Shown here: positions 53,645 to 63,743 of the stretch, one piece after another
Layout of the letters: every line of letters begins with the position of its first letter
Position numbering within the stretch: position 1 is the stretch's first letter
NCBI GenBank assembly: GCA_949825065.1
Contig: OX463855.1
Coordinates: 38,574,301-38,638,300 of the forward strand
DNA from: Odontocerum albicorne
Lineage: Eukaryota > Arthropoda > Insecta > Trichoptera > Odontoceridae
Direction: 5' to 3'
DNA: 64,000 bases
The notes under the pieces: model-generated
What the model was told of the DNA's origin: nothing
Database searches by the model: none
Seen by the model: only the letters and a program-made list of their open reading frames with translations
Program-made: the position numbers and the translations under genes

Positions 53645-55402
53645 TAATATAATATAATATAATATAATATAATATAATATAATATAATATAATATAATAT
53701 AATATAATATAATATAATATAATATAATATAATATAATATAATATAATATAATATAATATAATATAATATAATATAATATAATATAATATAATATAATAT
53801 AATATAATATAATATAATATAATATAATATAATATAATATAATATAATATAATATAATATAATATAATATAATATAATATAATATAATATAATATAATAT
53901 AATATAATATAATATAATATAATATAATATAATATAATATAATATAATATAATATAATATAATATAATATAATATAATATAATATAATATAATATAATAT
54001 AATATAATATAATATAATATAATATAATATAATATAATATAATATAATATAATATAATATAATATAATATAATATAATATAATATAATATAATATAATAT
54101 AATATAATATAATATAATATAATATAATATAATATAATATAATATAATATAATATAATATAATATAATATAATATAATATAATATAATATAATATAATAT
54201 AATATAATATAATATAATATAATATAATATAATATAATATAATATAATATAATATAATATAATATAATATAATATAATATAATATAATATAATATAATAT
54301 AATATAATATAATATAATATAATATAATATAATATAATATAATATAATATAATATAATATAATATAATATAATATAATATAATATAATATAATATAATAT
54401 AATATAATATAATATAATATAATATAATATAATATAATATAATATAATATAATATAATATAATATAATATAATATAATATAATATAATATAATATAATAT
54501 AATATAATATAATATAATATAATATAATATAATATAATATAATATAATATAATATAATATAATATAATATAATATAATATAATATAATATAATATAATAT
54601 AATATAATATAATATAATATAATATAATATAATATAATATAATATAATATAATATAATATAATATAATATAATATAATATAATATAATATAATATAATAT
54701 AATATAATATAATATAATATAATATAATATAATATAATATAATATAATATAATATAATATAATATAATATAATATAATATAATATAATATAATATAATAT
54801 AATATAATATAATATAATATAATATAATATAATATAATATAATATAATATAATATAATATAATATAATATAATATAATATAATATAATATAATATAATAT
54901 AATATAATATAATATAATATAATATAATATAATATAATATAATATAATATAATATAATATAATATAATATAATATAATATAATATAATATAATATAATAT
55001 AATATAATATAATATAATATAATATAATATAATATAATATAATATAATATAATATAATATAATATAATATAATATAATATAATATAATATAATATAATAT
55101 AATATAATATAATATAATATAATATAATATAATATAATATAATATAATATAATATAATATAATATAATATAATATAATATAATATAATATAATATAATAT
55201 AATATAATATAATATAATATAATATAATATAATATAATATAATATAATATAATATAATATAATATAATATAATATAATATAATATAATATAATATAATAT
55301 AATATAATATAATATAATATAATATAATATAATATAATATAATATAATATAATATAATATAATATAATATAATATAATATAATATAATATAATATAATAT
55401 AT
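53645..55402. repeat. Uninterrupted (TATAA)n array, about 350 units
   Basis: About 1.76 kb of the pentanucleotide with no visible imperfection until TATATAATATTTATAG at the right edge. Such length and purity suggest recent expansion, or that assembly has fixed an arbitrary length. Confidence 0.95.
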
Positions 55403-55404
55403 AA

Positions 55405-55660
55405 TATTTATAGTATAATATAACGGTGGAACATACTCCTACATTTCAGATTAGATATGATTGAATTGTTCATATTCCACACTATGTTATATGGAATTTG
55501 AATTTCCTGTTACATAATGTAATTCTGATCAATTTATTCATATGGAAGAATACTTGGAATGATTATTATTATACTGAGAATATATTCGTATATCCACTGT
55601 CACTCAATCTCTAAATCGAGAGTCACTGAGAATTTACGCATCACATGCAATTTGATACAT
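55405..55660. other. AT-rich DNA, nothing recognised
   Basis: The left flank repeats TATAATATAACGG, also present left of the array at about 52358-52370. Confidence 0.4.
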
Positions 55661-55665
55661 AGAAT

Positions 55666-56345
55666 ATGAGGTACATGGCCGTCTGGTAACGCACTCGACT
55701 ACCGTGCGAAAGGTCGCCGGATCGAACCCCGCTCCATGCTACTCCCCTCTTAATGACACAAGTATGTTTTCCGCCTAGTATTTGAGGGTATAATGATATC
55801 TATGACTTCGGTCATATCTTCTTCTCCCTGGCTCCATCCCAACTCACTGTCTGCGAAGACTGTTGGGGTCAGCCATGAAGCTTCGGTTTGTTTGACTGAG
55901 TTTTTATCCACCGATTGCCATCGGACGTGGAACCAGAGTGCCCCAACTAACTAGGGTTGTATCCGCTGTCATTGGTCATGTAATGGTCTATTATCGGATT
56001 AATCTAATGAGCCTGGATACCCATTAGCGATGGTGTATGTGACTAGTACCCGAATATGTCGAGTTGCCGCACCCATCATTTGTGAGCCGCCGCTAACACG
56101 CGAGACAAACGCTCACTGCTTCTCACTTTAGCCGTACTTTTGGGATCCCCCAACGGATTGGTTACCATCAACTTCACCCTCAAGTCCGTTGCCCGTCGGT
56201 CACCGCGTGGAGGTATGAGGAGCATGGTGGGAGAAGCTGTGTCGGTCCAAGCCCTAGGACCAATGTATTGCACTATAACCACCCGAACTATGACTTCGGT
56301 CATATCTATTCTTTAAAAAGAAAAAGGGATAAAAATACATGCCGG
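55666..56345 (+). mobile_element. SINE B, copy 2, split by a 468-bp insertion
   Basis: Head: GGCCGTCTGGTAACGCACTC, B box GGATCGAACCCCGC. Body: GACACAAGTATGTTTTCCGC to CTATGACTTCGGTCATATCT (55819). After the insertion the SINE resumes with the duplicated 20 bases at 56288 and continues ATTCTTTAAAAAGAAAAAG. Confidence 0.75.
55820..56287 (-). mobile_element. Short internally deleted RTE-type element with 20-bp target duplication
   Basis: Flanked by CTATGACTTCGGTCATATCT on both sides (55800-55819 and 56288-56307). The first 56 bases are the antisense 3' end of RTE subfamily 3 (CCTGGCTCCATCCCAACTCA, CTGTCTGCGAAGACTGTTGG). The other 410 bases are GC-richer and match nothing else in the window; they are most simply the 5' region of the same LINE joined to its 3' end. 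Confidence 0.65.
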
Positions 56346-56750
56346 AGTTCTCCGATCGTCTCACTTCAGGTGTGCCATCGGATCCAGTACAGCGGTGTGG
56401 CCGGTGAGTTTGCTGGTGTGCAACGTTTCACAAAACTCCACGGCACAGCTTCGCTTTCCAACATTAACGTCGGAATGGCGAGGGGATTCTGGACTAAAAG
56501 GTCCAGCAATGACGATGACAGTATATGACAAGAGGATTTTTTCTTGCACAGTTGTTATTATCAGGAGCATAACAACTATGAGGAACATCAGGTCTTAAAT
56601 ACATATTACGGGACAACTGAAATTACGTAACAGTACTTTTAGTAAAAAAAAAACGCAATTGGAACTGGTCGTTTTATTTCGAGGCTTCTATAATTATCTA
56701 CAATCAAAAGTTCAAAATGGTGTGCATATTTTGTATATTTATACACATAC
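56345..56750. other. Unassigned segment, GC-richer at 56345-56520
   Basis: Plus and minus frames of 67-86 codons occur but show no family motif. It may be part of another retroelement. Confidence 0.3.
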
Positions 56751-56754
56751 ATGC

Positions 56755-57070
56755 ATACCATCACACCGTCCTCCTATCGGGGTAGGCAGATAGGAGAGAG
56801 TGTAAGTTTTCCTAACACGGCATACATCTTTCGCTTTTTCTACATCCAAACACCTTCTCATACAGCTCCTACGATTTCTCTATTTTTTTAAATTTCCTTC
56901 TTTCAAAATATCGTCCACTTGATCCAGGCATAATTTCATTGGTCTTAAGACATCTACCACGGCTTCCACTCACATTTGCAATGTATATTTGTTTTGTTAG
57001 CTTTTCTTCATTCATTCGTTACACATGCCCAAACTATCTCAGAGGGGTCTTCTTAAGCTTGCTCAACACA
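56755..57070 (-). pseudogene. Family X reverse transcriptase tail
   Basis: Antisense from CATCACACCGTCCTCCTATC, GGGGTAGGCAGATAGGAGAG to the ERxTKQIY and KADVLS levels (TTCATTCATTCGTTACACAT, TGCTCAACAC). Many stops. Confidence 0.55.
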
Positions 57071-57177
57071 AGCCGCAGCAGCAGTATTCATTAAATATAA
57101 AACATTACTAATATTCGGAACCAACTTCTTGTACACAGCTGTTCATTCGTTTTAATTGTGTAACTTCAAGGTGTGTA

Positions 57178-57590
57178 TTTATATTGTATTACACTTTCAT
57201 TGTATACAATACAACCTGTATTATTCGATTGTATTACACTTTCATTGTATACAATACAACCTGTATTATTCGATTGTATTACACTTTCATTGTATACAAT
57301 ACAACCTGTATTATTCGATTGTATTACACTTTCATTGTATACAATACAACCTGTATTTATATTGTATTACACTTTCATTGTATACAATACAACCTGTATT
57401 ATTCGATTGTATTACACTTTCATTGTATACAATACAACCTATATTATTCGATTGTATTACATTTTCACTGTATACAATACAACCTGTATTATTCGATTGT
57501 ATTACACTTTCATTGTATACAATACAACCTGTATTATTCGATTGTATTACACCTTTCTTGTATACAATAAAACCTATGCGGTTTTGGTTC
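57178..57590. repeat. 45-bp satellite made from the SINE A 3' end, nine units
   Basis: The unit ATTGTATTACACTTTCATTG TATACAATACAACCTGTATT ATTCG corresponds base for base to the antisense 3' end of SINE A (ATTACACTTTCGTTGTATAC AGTACAACCTG). Unit length divisible by three leaves all forward frames open for 128-173 codons, which is not coding. Confidence 0.9.
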
Positions 57591-57727
57591 CATGTGGTTT
57601 TACTTCCAAGCAACAAGATAAAATAATAAAAACTTCTGTTTTTTTTTATTTTGGTATTGTATGTTATAGTTATTTTTCTACGTCAATAATTTAATGCACT
57701 ATTTCACTCAAAAGTTTCTAAAACAAT

Positions 57728-57790
57728 TGTACGGTGGGTTGGAAGAGGTTACCAATTGGCAATAAATCTGTCATATCGTAGAGTTAACTA
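57728..57790 (+). mobile_element. SINE A body fragment
   Basis: GGGTTGGAAGAGGTTACCAA then TTGGCAATAAATCTGTC matches the inner body only. Confidence 0.5.
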
Positions 57791-58720
57791 AAAAATAAAA
57801 CTAAGATAAAATAAACCAAATTCTAATACTTAATATCTTTGATAAAACTACGTTCTAATTTATTTAATAATATCTTCATGATTTCCCAAACTTAATAATT
57901 TTCAGGTTTGTAGAACCTGTCGAAAGAATAAGGGAATTAAAGCTGTAAATAAACAGCTTAGCAGAAGAAGAAGATCGAGAAAAGTGGGATTAGAAGGAAT
58001 GAAGGAAATGTATGGATGAAGAGAAGACAGAACATGTATGTTAGGTATATATATAATGATATGAAAGTTTGACACTATCCTCTCTGACTTCCTCAACATA
58101 GAAGCGGTTTGGTGGTGTATAATGCCGTTACAGGAAAAAATATTTATTACACGAAAAGGTAAATAAAAGTGATGTAATTTTCTCATACAATCATTACAAC
58201 TGTCGTATCGAATCAAAAATATTATATGGTGAATTATCCGACGGCAACTAATATATCATATGTACCATAAAACCTCATTTTAAAAATTAATAAATATGGA
58301 CATAAAGTAATATTCATATTGTACTCGTAAATGGTAATTCAAAACCAAACAATATCCGTTATAAATCTTTTAATTAAACTTGAAATAGGAGTAATATATT
58401 TAGAAATTTTCTTGCGAAAATTTCCCCCTAAATAATTTTTTTTTAGAAATTATAAAACTCAAGAAATGACGACATGAAATCACATTTACGTTTGAAAAAT
58501 AAGGAAATGAATATTATGCAAGGACGAGATAACCCTCAAAATACAGCTGTCTTCAAAATACAAACCTGTCCCTAAAATACGACTTCGGCTCCATATTTAT
58601 AGCATCCATTTATTAAGAAGAATGAAAAACTTGATATAATTCCACTAGTTTTAAATAGTGGTAATCTAGCAAGTAAACCAATTGAAAAATGGAAGAAAAC
58701 AACAATTCAGATCAGCGTGG
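57790..58720. other. AT-rich DNA; weak family X words at 57960-58130
   Basis: RRSRKVGLEGMKE-like and a terminal block occur near 57965-58110, too decayed for a firm call. The rest shows nothing. Confidence 0.3.
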
Positions 58721-58769
58721 TACACCACAATCAAATCGCAGCGACAGCAAAATATGTAAGTAATAACTT

Positions 58770-59100
58770 CAAAATTTGTAGAATCCGCGCGCTTGTCCTC
58801 GAGGACCCGCGACGGACCCACGCGCTCACGTTAGAGTTGAGATTCCGCTATATACCATCCGGTGCGCATGTGTCGAAGATGTCTACGAACAAGCCCTGAT
58901 GATGAAAACAGCAACGTTCTCGAAACGTCCTCATATTGGTCATAAGCCTAACCATACGGTATAACACTCCGAAAGACCTTATACAACTGATACGAAAGAA
59001 CCGCGAAGGTCTCAAAATATATAATTCTTCAACAAATATTTCACCAAAAACTCGCAATAGAAAAACGGCCATTAACCATTAGGCCTTTTTCAAAATCATA
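58770..59100 (+). mobile_element. Possible Penelope-like element 3' segment
   Basis: A GC-rich patch is followed by AAGCCCTGATGATG..CTCGAAACGTCCTCAT (58893-58932), a CTGATGA ... GAAAC...GTC layout like the ribozyme-like core of family Y, with stem II GAAAAC/GTTCTC and stem III ACGT. Stem I does not pair convincingly. No protein motif remains. Confidence 0.3.
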
Positions 59101-59169
59101 TAAATTCAACAAACTCCCATTAATTTCGCTTTCAATTTATTTCCTACCTGAATTTATCGATATTCGATT

Positions 59170-59380
59170 ACATTGTAATACCATTATCACTTTCGTTGTA
59201 AACAATACAATCTGTCGGAATTATTTATATTTAGCAATCTCTTCCAACCAACAAGAAAAATATTAAAGAAGCCTTATGTAAAACTCAGATTGAAACCCTT
59301 TTTGAAAAATTTGGATTCCATCGGGAATCGAACCCGCGATCCCCGGGCATGCATCTTACGAGTAAGGCTACGGAGATCGT
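59170..59380 (-). mobile_element. SINE A, full length
   Basis: Antisense from TCACTTTCGTTGTAAACAAT to GGGAATCGAACCCGCGATCC (B box) and TACGAGTAAGGCTACGGAGA. Confidence 0.75.
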
Positions 59381-59444
59381 TTTTGGAATGACAGTTGTTA
59401 CGAAACAACGCTATATAAGTTTCTAGATTGTTATATTATTATTT

Positions 59445-59622
59445 TACACTTTCGTTGAATACAGTACAACCTGGCGAGCTCATTTCCCTGTGGCAGTCTC
59501 TTCTAACCAACCAGAAAGATGTTAAACAAGCCTAAATTGAAAACCAGACAACCTTTTATAAAAAACTGGGTCACAACGAGAATCGAACCCAGATGTCTTA
59601 CTAACAAGGCCACGGAGTTTGT
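59445..59622 (-). mobile_element. SINE A with shortened head
   Basis: Antisense from ACTTTCGTTGAATACAGTAC to GAGAATCGAACCCAGATG, then ACTAACAAGGCCACGGAG. About 20 bases of the anticodon region are missing. Confidence 0.75.
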
Positions 59623-59647
59623 CTTGTTTGCTTTGCTATCAAGCATT

Positions 59648-59845
59648 CAAGAGCTATCTCCGTGACCTGCTTGATATACGCCTTGTCTACCAGCCCTGGG
59701 GGTTCTGGTTTAATAGATGATGGCGCCCAAATAACAATGTGATCCCGTCTGGTGCCTAATGAGTCGAAATATTGGTTGGAAGAAATTACTGCATGGCAAC
59801 AGATCCACAAAGTTAAACTATTACAGCGAAAGTATAATAGAAGAC
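59648..59845 (+). mobile_element. SINE A, decayed
   Basis: Head CTCCGTGACCTGCTTGATAT, lost B box, body from ATTGGTTGGAAGAAATTACT to AAACTATTACAGCGAAAGTA. It is the third SINE A within 700 bases. Confidence 0.65.
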
Positions 59846-60002
59846 ATTGTTTCCTCTTCATTATTTATATTTTAAATATATATGTTTTATTTATATCTTT
59901 ATGTCCATTACGAATGTAAACTTAACTTTTTTTTAACGTTTGACACGACTATGGAAATTCAAATAAAAAAAAATTAAATTAATAAAAAATTACAAAACCT
60001 AC

Positions 60003-60360
60003 CATATCAGTCATCATCCAATGATCCATTGCTTGGGCTTTGGTAATGAAATCCATATCAACAAAAAAGGGATCCTCCGGGTGCTTAGACGGACCCTGGT
60101 GAGGGTGCGCAGAGGGCTGGTGCGAGGGCCCTTGATGCGGGGAGGACTGGTGGGCCCCGGGCGCTTCGGGCGCCCCAAGTTGGGGACCCGGGTGCGTCTG
60201 TCCGGGTACAGCAGCCCCAGGTACAGGACCTGCGAATCCGTGAGTAGGGGCCGCCGGGGGCGCGCGCCCCTGATCAGCCCCGTTCGCCTCCCACGACAGC
60301 GTCCTGGCGAAAGTTTCCACCGCGGAAAAATCTGTCCACACCCGCCCCGACACCAAATTT
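60003..60360 (-). CDS. Candidate host-gene exon, Pro/Gln/His-rich (partial, uncertain)
   Basis: A GC-rich open stretch in otherwise AT-rich DNA. The minus frame reads WTDFSAVETFARTLSWEANG, a Pro/Gly/His-rich middle (QTHPGPQLGAPEAPGAHQSS, HQPSAHPHQGPSKHPEDPFF) and VDMDFITKAQAMDHWMMTDM. It then meets a good splice donor, ATG-GTAGGT, at 60002. No ATG opens the frame before Met in VDMDF, so either translation begins there or the reading starts in an upstream exon. The protein is not recognised. Low-complexity Pro/His/Gln is common in insect nuclear regulators, but an LTR-element leader is an alternative. Confidence 0.35.
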
Positions 60361-60779
60361 TGCGATAAAATTTGATTTCTAGTTTTTCAACTGTCCAATT
60401 CGATGCACATAAAATAGAGCAAAAGTAGATAGAACACAAAATAAATTAAGTTTGTTTATAAAAAATATATATGTTTTTGCTAAACTTAAAGCAATTTTTT
60501 TAAATATATATTGTAGTTTAAAGAATGTTATTTAAAATACACGTATTTCAAACCACTAAAAATGATTCCTAAGATTCACAACAAACACTTATGTGATAGC
60601 AAAAAGGATCAAATTTGGACATTTCTAGAGTTGGAACAGTACACGACCAAAACAAAAAACTTTTAAAGCACTCGAGATAAGTTAGAGCACAAACTTGGAA
60701 AGTGTCTTAAAAATATTAAAAACCTTGCGAGGGAAAATGTGCAATAGTTGAACTAAACAAGACGAATGACAGTTGAAGC

Positions 60780-61060
60780 CATGTGATTTCGTCGACAGAC
60801 CGGCAATGTGTAACGGTTTCCCTAAAACGCGGATAACATATTTCCGATCTCGTGAAAAGTTCGCGAGCCGCCGGCGGACAGCAAGACTAGCAGCAACACA
60901 GCGACAGACTAACACCTCCGGCGGAAGTCGGAGGACGACTGACGAGCGGTGCAGCGCGCCGCCGCGGGAAACTCGGCGAAAGTGAAAATGGCCGCCGGAA
61001 ATTCCCGAATCGCGGAAAATGCGAGGAGGGGGGAATGGCGGGAAAACGCAGCCGAAAACC
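60780..61060 (-). promoter_or_regulatory. CpG-rich promoter-like region upstream of the candidate exon
   Basis: High in CpG (GCCGCCGGCGGACAGC, GCGCGCCGCCGCGGG). On the minus strand it contains GGCGGCCATTTTC, a YY1/Pho-type GCCAT element. The next 400 bases toward 60360 are AT-rich and would form a long 5' UTR or intron. No TATA box was seen. Confidence 0.35.
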
Positions 61061-61530
61061 TTACGGGGGTTGAAGATACATTTTCATCAAAATAAAATCT
61101 CGTATTGAAAGGAATCTGTTAAGATATAATATCAATGTTACCAACGGCTGTGTTATCTGCCAGCCGGCAAGCTTGTGTTTTCCTTTTGCGCTCAGATTGG
61201 CAGAGCGACTCCTCATTCTGTTGGAGGGGGAGGGGGGGTGGAGAGGGAAACGTCTGGCTACCCCTTCCCCTCGGTTGGCCCCCTCCAAAACTAACATTAT
61301 TCCGCAAGGTTGGCCTTTATTAGTGTGCATAATAAATGCATTTTTTTGAACAAATGCGATTGCATGATTATCTTGACAATTATTTGCATACAATTTCTTT
61401 AACATTGCATTATTTGTATTTATAAAACCTTCACATATCGTTGCTGTATCAAAATACATCTTATAAATCGATAAATAGAGGTGTTCAAATATTTTACAAT
61501 ACCCAACCAATAGTTTCAACTTAAGTTCAT
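61061..61530. other. Flank of the CpG-rich region with a G-run tract
   Basis: A G-rich tract at 61220-61248 (GGAGGGGGAGGGGGGGTGGA, then GAGGG) has the G-run spacing of a quadruplex. A 152-codon minus frame covers this area but is of low complexity and shows no domain; I do not call it a gene. Confidence 0.4.
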
Positions 61531-61655
61531 TAATTCAAATTTGTAAAATGTTATATAACATTCGACTCAAGTTGCAGTAAACGTAAGCTGAATAAAAGAA
61601 ATACAAATTTCAAGTCATTTTGATGCAATCATTTAGTATGCACTGTTATATAGCA

Positions 61656-61862
61656 TGACGACCTTCGTGGCTTGGTTGGTTGTTTGACGTATTTCTTCCA
61701 GCCCGGGGGTTGCGGGTTCGATGCCAGTTTTTCAACACTCAGATTCTTAAAAAAAGTTTACAAATAATGTGTCTCGAACATCTTTTTCATTGGTTGACAT
61801 TACGAAATAACAATAAGCCTGCCAGGTTGCACTATATATAACAAAAGTGTAATAAAACATTT
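61656..61862 (+). mobile_element. SINE A, full length
   Basis: A box TGGCTTGGTTGG, B box GGGTTCGATGCC, body GGTTGACATTACGAAATAAC and CAGGTTGCACTATATATAAC, ending AAAAGTGTAATAAAAC. Confidence 0.75.
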
Positions 61863-62084
61863 CAATATAGGTATAGTTTCATCAAAGTATAGGCGCTTGT
61901 GATATCATGGTCAGCGTGGTTGCTAAATAATCTACAATAGTATCCAGATTCGATTTCGGGCTGGTTTCAATTCCAGACCCTATTTCATTTGAATTTATGT
62001 TTTTGTGTCTCATAAACCGGTTTCATGAACTCGGACACAATTCTAAGACTTTAGGAGATTGCGCTTATTCGCTGTATCAAGGAA

Positions 62085-62632
62085 TCCTCTATGACCCAAT
62101 TGGTAAGACACTTGTCTTCCGACCTTCTTCCCAGTGTCATGTCAGGTCCCCTCAACGTTGAATATCACCTGAGAGTAGGCATATTTGTCCCCGGCAGCCC
62201 GAAAAAGATCCCCAACGCTCCTTATACCAGTCCAATCACGTATATTGCGGAGCCAGGAGATTTGCCTCCTGCCAACCCTTCGACCTTCTATTTCGCCTTG
62301 GATGATCAGGTGCAGTAATTCGTACTTTGGTCCTCTAAGTACGAGTACATGCCCCAAATAGGAAACCTTTCGGATTTTAATATTAGTCGGCAACTCTCTA
62401 TCAACTTTGGCTCTTTGAAGAACCCTTGTGTTGCTGACCATATTCTTCCAGGGAATCTGTAGCATTCTTCGGTGCATCCACATTTCGAATGCTTCCAGTC
62501 GGTTCATACTACCAACTTTGAGGGTCCATGAGGGGTCTTCAAGCCTCTTCAACATATCTAAGAGCTTGTTACTTTGCAATCAACCCGCCAGGTTGTAGTG
62601 TATACAACGGAAGGGTAATACAATACAACTAA
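62085..62632 (+). mobile_element. SINE A split by an RTE end
   Basis: Head CTCTATGACCCAATTGGTAA, GACACTTGTCTTCCGAC (62085-62121) and, after the insertion, AAGCCTCTTCAACATATCTA then CAATCAACCCGCCAGGTTGT and AGTGTATACAACGGAAG (62538-62622). Confidence 0.65.
62122..62535 (-). pseudogene. RTE-like LINE subfamily 2, 3' end
   Basis: Reads DPSWTLKVGSMNRLEAFEMW, MHRRMLQIPWKNMVSNTRVL, IRKVSYLGHVLVLRGPKYEL, RRQISWLRNIRDWTGIRSVG and SQVIFNVEGT. It starts in the SINE head at one side and stops in the SINE body at the other. A three-codon duplication (HVLVLRG) distinguishes it from 36652-37112. Confidence 0.8.
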
Positions 62633-62737
62633 ATTGATCTATCTATGATGATGCGTACTTACTGAAGTAAAATAACATAACCGATCCGATAACATATCCA
62701 ATATTGTGTGCTTATTGAAGTAAAAGAACATGCACAC

Positions 62738-62758
62738 AACCTAACCTAACCTAACCTA
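62738..62758 (-). repeat. Interstitial (TTAGG)n telomere-type tract
   Basis: Four consecutive AACCT units plus CTACC. TTAGG is the canonical telomere repeat of most insects including Lepidoptera. Very short, so chance or a retroelement tail is possible. Confidence 0.6.
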
Positions 62759-62764
62759 CCCCAA

Positions 62765-63270
62765 AAAGGAAGCGGCGTGATGGTATGTAACATATGTATG
62801 TCTGAAAATATATAAATATTTTCAGACGGTTGCGAAACAAATAAAAAATATCACGTTGAAAAGGTTTATGAATTAAAATTTGAAAAATCAGTTTGAAAGA
62901 TCTCTAAAAATACAATAGTAGAGGTACCGAAAAGGGGTTTACAGAATAGCGAAACCAAATGATGGTCAAAGGTGTATTATTTGAAAGGTGTCAAAAGTGT
63001 ATATTTGTAAAATGAAGGATAAACTTGTGTTACAGATCAACAAGATAACCAGAGGATGAGATATTAATAAGAATTACATGAACTCGTGTTGTGTATGTAT
63101 GTAATATACAACCAATCCACATTTTACCTGTTCGAGAGATATGATACGTACGTCGGATTCGGGGTATGCTAAGCACTTAAATAACTGTCACATACGACAC
63201 CTTGCAGTCTGCAGTCTTCGTACGTACTTAACATGTGTTTTATTTCGTCTTTAATATTTGTTTTCCTTTT
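62765..63270. other. AT-rich DNA; family X terminus at 62768-62795
   Basis: AAGCGGCGTGATGGTATGTA is the last few bases of family X. The remainder shows nothing. Confidence 0.35.
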
Positions 63271-63272
63271 TT

Positions 63273-63740
63273 CAATGTTATCTTATTTATGTGACACTTG
63301 AAACCCTTATTTAAGATAGCTACAACAATGTTATCTTATTTATATGACACTTGAAACCCTTATTTAAGAAAGTTGCAACAATGTTATCTTATTTATAATG
63401 ACACTTGAAACCCATATTTAAGAAATTTACAACAATGTTATCATATTTATAATGACACTTGAAACCCTTATTTAAGATGGCTACAACAATGTTATATTAT
63501 TTATATGACACTTGAAACCCTTATTTAAGAAAGTTGCAACAATGTTATCTTATTTATAATGACACTTGAAACCCTTATTTAAGAAATTTACAACAATGTT
63601 ATCTTATTTATATGACACATGAAACCCTTATTTAAGAAAGTTGCAACAATGTTATCATATTTATAATGACACTTGAAACCCTTATTTAAGAAATTTACAA
63701 CGATGTTATCTTATTTATATGACACTTGAAGCCCTTATTT
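63273..63740. repeat. 53-bp tandem repeat, about nine units
   Basis: CAATGTTATCTTATTTATAT GACACTTGAAACCCTTATTT AAGAAAGTTGCAA repeats with variants: AAATTTACAA or TAGCTACAA before the next unit and TATAATG for TATATG. Two unit types partly alternate. Confidence 0.95.
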
Positions 63741-63743
63741 AAC

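Noticed and set aside
57156..57694. Three overlapping forward frames of 128-173 codons
   Set aside because: All frames of a 45-bp repeat lacking stops stay open; the repeat is a SINE tail multimer.
60014..60439. Alternative Arg/Pro-rich frames over the GC-rich exon candidate
   Set aside because: GC-rich DNA leaves several frames open; only the frame with DMDFITKAQAMDHWMMTDM continues to the splice donor with non-repetitive residues.
61061..61519. 152-codon minus frame next to the CpG-rich block
   Set aside because: No domain, odd composition over a G-rich tract and stop-free by chance; two other frames are open over the same place.
63273..63740. CRISPR-like repeat array
   Set aside because: Units are contiguous without unique spacers and the DNA is eukaryotic; the same reasoning covers the 22-, 30- and 47-bp arrays.
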